Below, one piece after another: positions 44,107 through 52,277 of a stretch of 64,000 nucleotides of DNA. Position 1 is the first letter of the stretch, and the number at the start of each line of letters is the position of its first letter. The notes under the pieces were generated by a model. That model was not told where the DNA came from. It made no database searches and was given only the letters and a program-made list of their open reading frames with translations. The DNA comes from Pseudopedobacter sp039918235. GTDB lineage: Bacteria; Bacteroidota; Bacteroidia; Sphingobacteriales; Sphingobacteriaceae. The stretch is from the NCBI GenBank assembly GCA_039918235.1, contig JBDSHZ010000002.1, positions 1 through 64,000 of the forward strand, read 5' to 3'. Both the position numbers and the translations under genes were made by a program.

Positions 44107-44363
44107 TTTCACGCAAAGGGCGCAAAGTTTTTTTCGCCAAGAGCGCAAAGCTTATATTATTTCTTAGCGTACTTTGCGCTTCTTATTCTTCTTTGCGTGG
44201 AATAATTTCACGCAAAGGTCGCAAAGCTTATATATTTTTCTTAGCGCTCTTTGCGCTTCTTAATTTCTTTGCGTGAAATAACTTCTCGCAAAGCTCGCAA
44301 AGATTCTATTGTTTTCCATATTGTTCTTATTTTTCTTTGCGTGGGATAATTTCACGCAAACTC
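44107..44363. repeat. Repeats of the ACGCAAAG/CTTTGCGT type
   Basis: Three related modules (about 44107-44206, 44206-44281, 44283-44363). Each has CACGCAAAG or CTCGCAAAG, then CGCAAAG, and later CTTTGCG motifs, so inverted pairs can fold. A TTAGCG/CTTTGCGC core separates them in the first two. The last module extends into the 3' end of the adjacent membrane-protein gene. Confidence 0.8.
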
Positions 44364-44746
44364 TTAATTTTCCGCCAATCATTATAAGTCATCAAAGCAA
44401 TGGTGAAAATCAATATTCCACAAATTGCGATCAACGGGTTTTTGTCAACGCCTATTTTTAGCAGCTCCAATAAAGCCGAGAACAATGGCGCAGCTAGCAC
44501 TACAATGATAATATCCTGTGCTAAAATTTGCATAAAAGTTTTTCCCTTCGCCCAGTAAATGGTGAGAAAAATAACAGATACCCCAAACAGCATCACCATT
44601 AAATTAAAAGAGATGATGTTGTTTTCAAAGGGCGCATAAACCTCTCCCAATAAGAATAAAAAAACGACCCATGCATTGGTGACAAAATAAGCCATCAGGA
44701 TAAACAGCCCAATAAATTTTAATAAAATGATGTCTCTGGTGCTCAA
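44327..44746 (-). CDS. Hypothetical four-helix membrane protein in the gld cluster
   Basis: A 139-residue protein with four hydrophobic helices (about 11-33, 44-64, 75-93, 103-119) and charged ends; no family recognised. It lies 15 bases downstream of gldA, so it is probably co-transcribed and might be an accessory of the ABC complex. The last eleven residues, SLREIIPRKEK, are translated from the adjacent ACGCAAAG repeat. The original C-terminus has therefore probably been replaced by repeat sequence. Confidence 0.65.
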   Translation of the reverse strand: MSTRDIILLKFIGLFILMAYFVTNAWVVFLFLLGEVYAPFENNIISFNLMVMLFGVSVIFLTIYWAKGKTFMQILAQDIIIVVLAAPLFSALLELLKIGVDKNPLIAICGILIFTIALMTYNDWRKIKSLREIIPRKEK

Positions 44747-44761
44747 ATTGAAAAGATTAAA

Positions 44762-45472
44762 TTATTCTTTGGTAAGTTTTACAAAAATAGGCTCTAAAGT
44801 AATTTCTTTATGTTCTTCCAACAATCCCTTTAAAGAATTATTGGCTACTATTTTTCCTTTATTAATGATGATGACCTCCTCACAAATGGCTTCTACCTCC
44901 TGCATAATATGGGTAGATAAGATTACAGTCTTTGTTTTCCCTAATTCTTTAATCAGTTTTCTAATTTCTATCAACTGATTAGGATCTAAGCCAGAAGTGG
45001 GTTCGTCTAAAATCAGCACTTTAGGATCGTGGATGATGGCCTGCGCCAAACCTACCCTTTGTTTATATCCTTTAGATAATTGCCCGATTTTCTTATGTTG
45101 CTCCTTACTTAAACCAGTGGCTAAAATTACTTCTTCAACTCTTGATTTTAAGTTTTTTAAATGATAAGTCTCTCCAACAAAGTTTAAAAACTCTTTCACA
45201 TACATTTCATGATACAGCGGATTGCTCTCTGGCAGGTAACCAATATTTTTGCGAACCTCTAAAGATTGGTTGCTGATGTCAAAACCGCTAACTGTTGCGC
45301 TACCGGATGTTTGAGGCAAGTAGCAGGTGAGCATTTTCATGGTGGTAGATTTACCTGCTCCGTTAGGTCCTAAAAAACCCAGGATCTTGCCTGGAGAAGC
45401 TTCAAAAGAAATGCCATCCACTGCTTTTTGTGTTCCGTAAGTTTTGCTGAGATTTTTAACGCTGATACTCAA
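44762..45472 (-). CDS. gldA: GldA-like ABC transporter ATP-binding protein
   Basis: A 236-residue ABC ATPase. Walker A is GPNGAGKSTTMK near residue 36, the Q-loop is IGYLPESNPLYHEMYVKEFL, the signature QLSKGYKQRVGLAQA, Walker B VLILDEPTSGLDPNQL, and H-loop LSTHIMQEVEAICEE. The YLPESNPLY and GLDPNQLIEIR segments match GldA. Flavobacterium GldA has about 300 residues; here the C-terminal domain after the ATPase core is nearly absent (ends PIFVKLTKE). Proximity to gldF and gldG supports the name despite the short tail. Confidence 0.85.
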   Translation of the reverse strand: MSISVKNLSKTYGTQKAVDGISFEASPGKILGFLGPNGAGKSTTMKMLTCYLPQTSGSATVSGFDISNQSLEVRKNIGYLPESNPLYHEMYVKEFLNFVGETYHLKNLKSRVEEVILATGLSKEQHKKIGQLSKGYKQRVGLAQAIIHDPKVLILDEPTSGLDPNQLIEIRKLIKELGKTKTVILSTHIMQEVEAICEEVIIINKGKIVANNSLKGLLEEHKEITLEPIFVKLTKE

Positions 45473-45569
45473 TGATTAAAGCTTAAGGCTTCAAGCTTAA
45501 GGCTAAAAGCAATGTGAAACTGAATCCAAAGCTAAAAAAAATGAGTAGAATAATGAATGGCATTTGAGA

Positions 45570-46961
45570 TTATAAATAACCCAAAATCTTCATCACCTGT
45601 TTACTGTTCTGCTCTTCACCAAATACTTCGTAATTAAAAGTTTCATCCCTATTTCTACGGATGATGACATGTTTAGGGGAAGGCAACAAGCAATGGTGGA
45701 TGCCACCGTAACCGCTCAGCACTTCCTGATAAGCACCCGTATGGAAAAAGCCAAGGAACTGCACTTTACGTGTTTTAGGCATAAAAACGTTTCCCACATG
45801 CGCTTCTTGGTTATAATAATCCTGCCCATCACAGGTAATGCCACCTAAATTCACCCTTTCGTATTCAGAATCCCAATTGTTGATTGGCAATAACACATAA
45901 CGTTGGTTCATTGCCCAAACATCGGGTAAGTTGGTAATGAAAGAACCATCCAGCATCAACCATTTTTCACGGTCGTTCTGTTGTTTACGGCCTAATACTT
46001 TATATAAAATCCCTGAAGCTTCTGCAACAGTATATTTTCCAAACTCGGTAATGATATCCGGTTCCATCACTTCATGCTCCGCACAAATTTCCTTGATTCT
46101 TTTAACAATCTCGTTAATCATGTATTCATAATCAAAATCGAAAACCAAAGAATCTTTAAATGGCATCCCGCCACCAATATCCAAGGTATCTAAATTCGGA
46201 TTGATCTTTTTGAACTTACAATAAAGCGTTACGTATTTCTCTAATTCGTTCCAGTAATAAGGCGTATCCGTAATTCCAGAGTTGATGAAGAAATGTAAAA
46301 GCTTCACCCTGAAATGAGGGTTTTTAGAAATTTTAGACGTGTAAAGGTCAATCACATCTTCTTGTCTGATGCCTAATCTCGAGGTATAGAACTGAGAATC
46401 TGGCTGTTCTTCGGCAGCAATACGGATCCCTAAATTACAAGGTGTATCTAAATCAACCTCATCATCATAAATGTTAAATTCCTCTTTATTGTCTAAAACA
46501 GGGATGATATTGGTAAAACCGTCATGCAACATATCTATAATATACTGCTTGTATTGGTAGGTTTTAAATCCATTACAAATTACGGTAATGTCTTTTTTTA
46601 AGATGCCTTTTTTCTCCAAAGCATCAATCATTGGCATATCAAATGCCGAAGAAGTTTCTAAGTGAATATCATTTTTTAAGGCTTCTTCCACAATATGTCG
46701 GAAGTGAGAGCTCTTGGTGCAATAGCAGTATTTGTAACTGCCACGGTAGTTGTTTTTAAGAATTGCAGTTTGGAAAAGAATTTTAGCCTGCTGAATTTTC
46801 TTGCTGACGATAGGTAAATAGGTAAATCTTAATGGCGTTCCGTAAGTTTCAATCATTTCCATGAGGTTTAAATCGTGGAAATAAAGTTCATCATCAATAA
46901 TGTCAAAACCTTCCTGTGGGAAACCAACGCTTAGGTCAAGAAATTCTTCGTAGCTCTGCAT
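45570..46961 (-). CDS. speA: Arginine decarboxylase, Bacteroidota type
   Basis: A PLP-dependent fold-type III decarboxylase making agmatine from arginine. The 463-residue protein has YKYCYCTKSSHFRHI with the probable PLP lysine (Lys83), ETSSAFD, the phosphate-binding glycine stretch LDIGGGMPF, TEFGKYTVAEA, and the C-terminal domain GGITCDGQDYY and FFHTGAYQEVLSG. It is shorter than E. coli SpeA but typical of the arginine decarboxylases I know from Flavobacterium and Pedobacter. The product feeds AguA/AguB in the same window. It lies upstream of gldA by about 97 bases. Confidence 0.88.
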   Translation of the reverse strand: MQSYEEFLDLSVGFPQEGFDIIDDELYFHDLNLMEMIETYGTPLRFTYLPIVSKKIQQAKILFQTAILKNNYRGSYKYCYCTKSSHFRHIVEEALKNDIHLETSSAFDMPMIDALEKKGILKKDITVICNGFKTYQYKQYIIDMLHDGFTNIIPVLDNKEEFNIYDDEVDLDTPCNLGIRIAAEEQPDSQFYTSRLGIRQEDVIDLYTSKISKNPHFRVKLLHFFINSGITDTPYYWNELEKYVTLYCKFKKINPNLDTLDIGGGMPFKDSLVFDFDYEYMINEIVKRIKEICAEHEVMEPDIITEFGKYTVAEASGILYKVLGRKQQNDREKWLMLDGSFITNLPDVWAMNQRYVLLPINNWDSEYERVNLGGITCDGQDYYNQEAHVGNVFMPKTRKVQFLGFFHTGAYQEVLSGYGGIHHCLLPSPKHVIIRRNRDETFNYEVFGEEQNSKQVMKILGYL

Positions 46962-47173
46962 TCTTAAATTATTTTGCGCAAAAATGTAATTAAATTATGA
47001 TAAAATATAGGGTTTAATAAATTTTTACCCATATCTGTTACTCTTAACGGCTATTGGGTGAATTGTGTTTCAAAATTAAAAACAAACGAATAATAAAATG
47101 ACATTGTATCATTATTAAAGGTTGCTGACGTAAAGCTTAACATAAATCCTATTATAAACTTAAATCAAAAATT

Positions 47174-47848
47174 ATGAAAATTAAAATCACTTACTTTCTT
47201 GCCTTATTTGTTTTGATCATCTCATCATGTAAAAAGGATAGCAGCAATTATTCCGAAACCATTAAGAAGGGAAATAAATGGGGGCTCAGTATTGGAAGTA
47301 CGCCTGAAATGGTTTATGCACAACTTCAGAAATTGAATCAAGAAAAAGATATTCACTCTGTTTCTGTAGTTTACAGACAGTCTTATACTAAACCAGAAGA
47401 GTTAAAAAATAAATTACCCTTTTATAATGCTTTAACACTGGAAAAAGCATCTGGGCAAACGGATAGGATTGTCATTGAATTTAAGGAAGATAAAGTTTCA
47501 TCTATTTATACTGGTGGAGGTTTATTAAATGAAGTGAAAGAGTGGCCACAAAATTTACCGGACGATGTTACCATTCATCAAAATGATTTGGTAGCAACTA
47601 TGTATAATAAGCTGGTAGCGATCTATCAGGTAAATGATTACAATCAATATAAACTTACTTTACCCGATAAGATTTTGACCAAGGCATTCGATGCTGATAT
47701 GGCGAATTATAAGGAATGGGCTTTTGAATTTGCGAAGAATGTGGGTGCCAATGTATCGGGAAGATCATCTGTAAGGTTGTTGTTTGAAAATGGGAAACTC
47801 AATAAAATACTTCATCAATATCAAGAAAATGAATTTGTGATTGATTAG
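47174..47848 (+). CDS. Hypothetical lipoprotein
   Basis: A 224-residue lipoprotein: hydrophobic signal peptide and lipobox IISSC with Cys19, followed by KKDSSNYSE. The mature part alternates helices and strands (WGLSIGSTPEMVYAQLQKLN resembles an SmpA-like helix, VSVVYRQSY, DRIVIEFKEDKVSSIYTGGG). The GSTPEMVYAQLQ segment followed by strands recalls a BLIP/SmpA-like fold but the identity is not secure. It is monocistronic, ends at a perfect hairpin, and has no informative neighbours. Confidence 0.7.
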   Translation: MKIKITYFLALFVLIISSCKKDSSNYSETIKKGNKWGLSIGSTPEMVYAQLQKLNQEKDIHSVSVVYRQSYTKPEELKNKLPFYNALTLEKASGQTDRIVIEFKEDKVSSIYTGGGLLNEVKEWPQNLPDDVTIHQNDLVATMYNKLVAIYQVNDYNQYKLTLPDKILTKAFDADMANYKEWAFEFAKNVGANVSGRSSVRLLFENGKLNKILHQYQENEFVID

Positions 47849-47855
47849 TAGTTGA

Positions 47856-47888
47856 ATTTTAGCCACGAATTTAATTCGTGGCTAAAAT
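47856..47888. terminator. Bidirectional terminator between the lipoprotein gene and ctlX
   Basis: A 15-bp perfect stem (47856-47870 with 47874-47888, core AGCCACGAAT/ATTCGTGGCT) and a 3-base loop, with A and T at its two ends. It lies between two convergent genes and just after both stops. Confidence 0.9.
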
Positions 47889-47890
47889 CA

Positions 47891-48805
47891 TTACAAAGCT
47901 TTCAAATGGATCTCCGCCATCATACACCTTACGCTTCCCCCTCCATTTTCTTCAATGGTTGGAATTGGAGAATATAATAGGGTGGCGTATTTTTCTAACT
48001 GTGCAATCTGAGCTGGATTTAAAGACCTAAAAGCACTTTCACTCATCACTACAAAATTTTCTTCTTTTTTATTTTTTACTTCTAGCATGTTTCCTGCAAA
48101 CTGATTCATCTGCGCTAAAGAGATAAGAACAACTTCTTTTTTAGTTGCTTCAAATGATTTCATTAGCATCACTTTTTCATTTTCATCAGGAACAGCTTCC
48201 AAACAAATGACTATAAAACTTTCTCCCACACACATCATCACATTGGTATGATAAATGGCCATTTGGTTTTCATCTAACGCATGAAATTTAACCGCTTTGT
48301 AGCCACTTTCCTTGCAGAAAATATCCAATACTTTTTCCTGTGTACGGATAGATAAACAGGCATAGGCAATTTTGTGTTCACGGTCTAAAACCATGCTACC
48401 GGTACCTTCTAAGTATTCTCCTCTTTCTTCCGTAAATGATAAGTCGTTGATCTCCGTAATCAGGAATTGCTTACTCAGTTCATCTATTAAATCTTCCCTG
48501 CGTTCTAACCTTCGGTTTTCTGCCTGCATAGGGTAGAGGTAAACGCTGCCGTCCTCATGAAATGAAATCCAGTTATTTGGAAAAATAGAATCCGGCGTAT
48601 GTGGCTTTAAAGTATCATCAATAACGGTAACCTCAATTCCGTTTGCACTTAATTTCGCTACAAAATCATCAAACTCGGCCAAAGCCTTTTCCTGTACTTT
48701 TTCTTGCAAAGCAGTTCTATTCTGAAAAGCATTACTAGCTGCAGTTTGAATATTTAATCCAAAAGCTACCGGACGAATCATTAATAAATTTGAGGTGGTT
48801 TGCAT
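47891..48805 (-). CDS. ctlX: Citrulline utilization hydrolase CtlX (pentein fold)
   Basis: A 304-residue amidinotransferase/deiminase-fold enzyme. MIRPVAFGLNIQTAASNAFQ at the start, PDSIFPNNWISFHEDG, YLEGTGSMVLDRE (the Glu-Gly-Gly-like site), YHTNVMMCVGE (catalytic His) and GGSVRCMMAEIHL with nucleophile Cys294 are all present. The family is linked to citrulline use in Francisella; the exact reaction here is inferred. It is next to arginine deiminase, which makes citrulline. The upstream gap is filled by heptamer repeats, so promoter and start region may be affected. Confidence 0.87.
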   Translation of the reverse strand: MQTTSNLLMIRPVAFGLNIQTAASNAFQNRTALQEKVQEKALAEFDDFVAKLSANGIEVTVIDDTLKPHTPDSIFPNNWISFHEDGSVYLYPMQAENRRLERREDLIDELSKQFLITEINDLSFTEERGEYLEGTGSMVLDREHKIAYACLSIRTQEKVLDIFCKESGYKAVKFHALDENQMAIYHTNVMMCVGESFIVICLEAVPDENEKVMLMKSFEATKKEVVLISLAQMNQFAGNMLEVKNKKEENFVVMSESAFRSLNPAQIAQLEKYATLLYSPIPTIEENGGGSVRCMMAEIHLKAL

Positions 48806-48825
48806 GGTTTTGTTTGTGGCTTATG

Positions 48826-48913
48826 GTTAATGGACCATGTTTAATAGTTTATGGCAAATGGGTTATCGTTTATAGTCGATGGTCCATGGACTATGAACCA
48901 TCAAACCATCAAC
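48826..48913. repeat. Heptamer repeat locus with opposed runs meeting at a palindrome
   Basis: Forward units (GTTAATG, GACCATG, TTTAATA, GTTTATG, degenerate ones, GTTTATA, GTCGATG, GTCCATG) run to 48888. Reverse units (CATGGAC, TATGAAC, CATCAAAC, CATCAAC) run to 48913. They join at the palindrome GTCCATGGAC (48882-48891). The locus lies between arginine deiminase and ctlX with no gene inside. Confidence 0.8.
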
Positions 48914-48916
48914 TAC

Positions 48917-50362
48917 CTAAATCTCGTCTCTCAAAATTGGCATACTCATACAATGGAAACCGCCCCTTGCTCTGGAAAGCTCTGCAGAAGGCATCGTAAT
49001 AAAAGTATTCTCTAAGGTTTCTGGACTCAATTCTCCACTTTCAAATTTTTGAAGTAGATCAGTAACGTGAATTACGTCAAAACCTTTTGCTTTAAAAGCT
49101 TCAATGGTATGGTCGTTTCTGTCGTAACCCAAAACTACTCCTTCTTTTACTGCTAATAAATTGCAGGAATCGGTCCATTGTTCACGGGAATCGTAAGGGA
49201 ATTTCTGATTTCCAGAATAAATGAACTGAACAATGTCTTTTGATTTTAAATCTGTGATGCTGATATCCTCCAATAAAGCTTCTACAGATTCAAATTTTTT
49301 AGGCTCACCGATTTGTCCTTTAATGAATTGAGTTACTTCTGTTTTATCTACTGGTTCTTCTTCAACCAGATGATCAATAGGTTCCGAGCCATCGCCACGC
49401 TTATCTATTTTGCCTATCGCGTTTAAGATTACCCACATATTTCGCTTCACTTGGGTGAAAACAGTGTCTATGTGCATAAAATCCCGCTTATGCGGAATCT
49501 TTACCACCGATACTTTTTGTACGACATCTTTTTCAAAAAGAATTTTTATGGTTTCATTAATCGCTACGGCAGAGGTACGCTCACTAAACCCAATTAATAA
49601 ATGGTTTTTACTCACTACCATTACATCCCCGCCTTCTAAAGTGCTTTTCTGCTCGTTTTCTTCCCCTGGTCTTAAAAAGTGCTGTAAGGAATCGGGGATT
49701 TCAATGATGTTGTTTCTATAATTGGCGAATAATGGATGGTTAAAGAAAATATACCTGGCCAATAAAGTTTCTCTTGATCTGGCTTTTTTCGCCGGTTTGT
49801 TCAGTAAAATATGGTTGTTGATGGTAATTCCTATGTCTCTGGTAAAGATGAAATTTGGAATAGGCGCAAAAATCATCCTTTCTTCATCTATAGATCCGCT
49901 GATGATGATTTTCGCCAATGCTGCAGCTTCTGTCAGCATCAGCTCGTTTTGTAAATAGTAAGTACAACCCTCTATGGCACAAACAGATGCTACTATTTTT
50001 TGCTTGATATTTTCTTCCATTAAAATTTCGGCAAGTAATTGCTCTAATTCTACCACCTTTTGTGAAGCATGGAAATCAGGATGGTTGGGCTTATAGAAGT
50101 TACGGCTTTGATCAGCATCTAAATCTTTTAATTTCCCCTTTACTTTTTCAGGATCTAAAAAGTAAAGTAGGAGCTTTAAATAATAGTCGTACTCCTTTTT
50201 GCGGATGGTTTCTAAGTGAACAATGTCTTCAAAAAGCCAATCTTGTGCTTTAGAAGGCACTACTTTTCCCAATCCACTATCAGGGCTATGCACCAACAAA
50301 CAACGTAATGCACCAATCTCCGAACTCACATTTACTTTAAAATCTTCGTTTTTTGTCATCAT
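48917..50362 (-). CDS. Arginine deiminase-family protein
   Basis: A 481-residue pentein-fold enzyme; arginine deiminases convert arginine to citrulline and ammonia. Active-site segments are present: PNFIFTRDIGI, STLEGGDVMVV, RDFMHIDTVFTQV (catalytic His), and RGGFHCMSMPI with nucleophile Cys471. It is longer than classical ArcA (about 410) because of an inserted region around 310-370 (VDKTEVTQFIKGQIGEPKKF). Start could be either of the first two ATGs. It is divergent from argS and upstream of ctlX across a repeat. Confidence 0.88.
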   Translation of the reverse strand: MMTKNEDFKVNVSSEIGALRCLLVHSPDSGLGKVVPSKAQDWLFEDIVHLETIRKKEYDYYLKLLLYFLDPEKVKGKLKDLDADQSRNFYKPNHPDFHASQKVVELEQLLAEILMEENIKQKIVASVCAIEGCTYYLQNELMLTEAAALAKIIISGSIDEERMIFAPIPNFIFTRDIGITINNHILLNKPAKKARSRETLLARYIFFNHPLFANYRNNIIEIPDSLQHFLRPGEENEQKSTLEGGDVMVVSKNHLLIGFSERTSAVAINETIKILFEKDVVQKVSVVKIPHKRDFMHIDTVFTQVKRNMWVILNAIGKIDKRGDGSEPIDHLVEEEPVDKTEVTQFIKGQIGEPKKFESVEALLEDISITDLKSKDIVQFIYSGNQKFPYDSREQWTDSCNLLAVKEGVVLGYDRNDHTIEAFKAKGFDVIHVTDLLQKFESGELSPETLENTFITMPSAELSRARGGFHCMSMPILRDEI

Positions 50363-50391
50363 AATTGCTTATCCTTAATTACAAATCTATC

Positions 50392-50433
50392 AGAATTAAA
50401 TTCAAGAGATGAACGTAATATTAATTATTTTTG
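50392..50433. promoter_or_regulatory. Possible divergent -7 elements of arginine deiminase and argS
   Basis: TAGATTTG on the minus strand (50399-50392) faces the arginine deiminase gene, and TATTTTTG on the plus strand (50426-50433) faces argS. The latter ends 4 bases before the argS ATG, so argS mRNA may be leaderless. No good -33 boxes were seen. Confidence 0.35.
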
Positions 50434-50437
50434 CGAC

Positions 50438-52210
50438 ATGAATTTTTTACCTCAGGCCATATCCAAAGCTTTTTCTATCCTATTCGACACGCAAATTGCT
50501 GCAGACCAGGTTAATCTGGAGCAAACTAAAAAAGAGTTTGAAGGTCATGTTACTTTTGTGGTTTTTCCTTTTGTGCGCCATACCAAGAAATCCCCTGAAC
50601 AATCCGCCACATTAATTGGCGAATATTTAAAAGAAAACTGTGAGGAGGTAACAGATTTTAACGTGATCAAAGGCTTTTTGAATGTTGTTTTAAGTGATGC
50701 TTATTGGTTAGGGATTTTTCAAAACCCCATCTCATTGCCTACTTACGGTCAAATTGCTCCAAACGGGCAAAAAGTAATGGTTGAATATTCTTCACCAAAT
50801 ACCAATAAGCCTTTGCATTTAGGGCATGTGCGTAATAACTTATTGGGTTATTCAGTGGCTGAGATTTTGAAAGCTTCGGGTTATGAAGTTATTAAAGCCA
50901 ATTTGGTAAATGATAGGGGAATTCATATCTGCAAATCTATGCTGGCTTGGCAAAAATTTGGCAATGGAGAAACTCCAGAATCTAGCGGTTTAAAAGGAGA
51001 TCATTTGGTTGGTAAATACTACGTGATTTTTGATCAGCATTATAAAAAGGAAATAGAAGAGCTTAAATCAGCAGGAAAAACTGAGGAAGAAGCGAAAAAA
51101 CAAGCGCCACTGATTTTAGAAGCACAAGCCATGCTGCAAAAATGGGAGGCGGGTGATGCAGAAGTGATGCAACTTTGGAAAAAAATGAACAGCTGGGTTT
51201 ATGCTGGTTTTGAAAAGACTTATCAATCTTTAGGAGTTGATTTTGATCAATATTATTACGAGTCGGAAACTTATCTTTTGGGAAAGGATATTGTTGAAGA
51301 AGGTTTAGAAAAAGGTATTTTCTTTAAAAAGGATGATGGTTCTGTTTGGATTGATTTAACCGCAGACGGATTAGACGAGAAATTGGTACTTAGGGCAGAT
51401 GGGACTTCAGTTTACATCACTCAGGATTTGGGTACTGCACAATTGAAATATAATGATTTTAATATGCAGGAATCTATTTACGTAGTGGGTAACGAGCAGG
51501 ATTATCATTTTAAGGTGCTATTCCTCATTTTAGAAAAACTTGGTAAAACATGGGCGAAGGGATTATATCATCTATCTTATGGTATGGTTGATCTTCCATC
51601 AGGGAAAATGAAATCCCGCGAAGGTACTGTTGTAGATGCTGATGATCTCATCAATGAAATGAAGGAAACTGCCAAACAGAAAACTGAAGAGCTGGGAAAA
51701 GTGGATCATTTTGAAGAGGAAGAAAAAGAAATTCTTTACGATATGATTGGTTTAGGAGCTTTGAAATATTTCTTGTTAAAAGTAGAACCTAAAAAGCGTT
51801 TGCTGTTTGATCCTAATGAGTCTATTGATTTTCAAGGAAATACAGGGCCGTTTATCCAATATACTCATGCAAGGATCAAATCAGTTTTGAGTAAATACGA
51901 AGCAGATTTAGGAACAATAACCATCCAACAACCAAAGGATTTAAAAGAAACAGAACTGGAATTGATCCAGTTGTTGAGTAAGTTTCAAGATACTATTGTA
52001 TCCGCGGCAAAAGACCATAATCCGGCAGCCATTGCCAACTATGCTTATGATTTAGCAAAAGGCTACAATAAATTTTACCAATCGGAAAGCATACTGAAAA
52101 CGGAGGAACATGATTTAAAGGTGTTTAGGTTGAAACTTTCACACCATACCGCTCTAATATTAAAAAGAGCAATGAGTTTATTAGGGATTGAGATGCCAGA
52201 AAGGATGTAG
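50438..52210 (+). CDS. argS: Arginyl-tRNA synthetase
   Basis: A 590-residue class I synthetase that charges tRNA-Arg. The N-terminal Add-1 domain (1-100) recognises the tRNA D-loop. The HIGH motif is in SSPNTNKPLHLGHVRNN near residue 125, the KMSKS-equivalent is SGKMKSREGTVV near 389, and the DALR anticodon-binding domain is at the C-terminus (LKVFRLKLSHHTALILKRAM). Length agrees with the bacterial family. Followed by a heptamer repeat and the convergent hydroxyacyl-CoA dehydrogenase gene. Its substrate tRNA-Arg(TCT) is encoded 4.7 kb downstream. Confidence 0.96.
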   Translation: MNFLPQAISKAFSILFDTQIAADQVNLEQTKKEFEGHVTFVVFPFVRHTKKSPEQSATLIGEYLKENCEEVTDFNVIKGFLNVVLSDAYWLGIFQNPISLPTYGQIAPNGQKVMVEYSSPNTNKPLHLGHVRNNLLGYSVAEILKASGYEVIKANLVNDRGIHICKSMLAWQKFGNGETPESSGLKGDHLVGKYYVIFDQHYKKEIEELKSAGKTEEEAKKQAPLILEAQAMLQKWEAGDAEVMQLWKKMNSWVYAGFEKTYQSLGVDFDQYYYESETYLLGKDIVEEGLEKGIFFKKDDGSVWIDLTADGLDEKLVLRADGTSVYITQDLGTAQLKYNDFNMQESIYVVGNEQDYHFKVLFLILEKLGKTWAKGLYHLSYGMVDLPSGKMKSREGTVVDADDLINEMKETAKQKTEELGKVDHFEEEEKEILYDMIGLGALKYFLLKVEPKKRLLFDPNESIDFQGNTGPFIQYTHARIKSVLSKYEADLGTITIQQPKDLKETELELIQLLSKFQDTIVSAAKDHNPAAIANYAYDLAKGYNKFYQSESILKTEEHDLKVFRLKLSHHTALILKRAMSLLGIEMPERM

Positions 52211-52212
52211 TT

Positions 52213-52262
52213 GTGGATGGTCCATGGTTGATAGTTTATGGTCCATAGACTATGGACAATGG
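52213..52262. repeat. Heptamer repeat locus between argS and hbd
   Basis: Units GTGGATG, GTCCATG, GTTGATA, GTTTATG, GTCCATA run forward, then TATGGAC in reverse. GTCCATAG and CTATGGAC form a perfect inverted pair around one base (52241-52257). It sits between two convergent genes, where a terminator would be expected. Confidence 0.75.
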
Positions 52263-52277
52263 TTATTCTCCAAGCTT

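Noticed and set aside
48826..48913. CRISPR array
   Set aside because: Units are 7 bp and contiguous with no spacers, and no cas genes are in the window.
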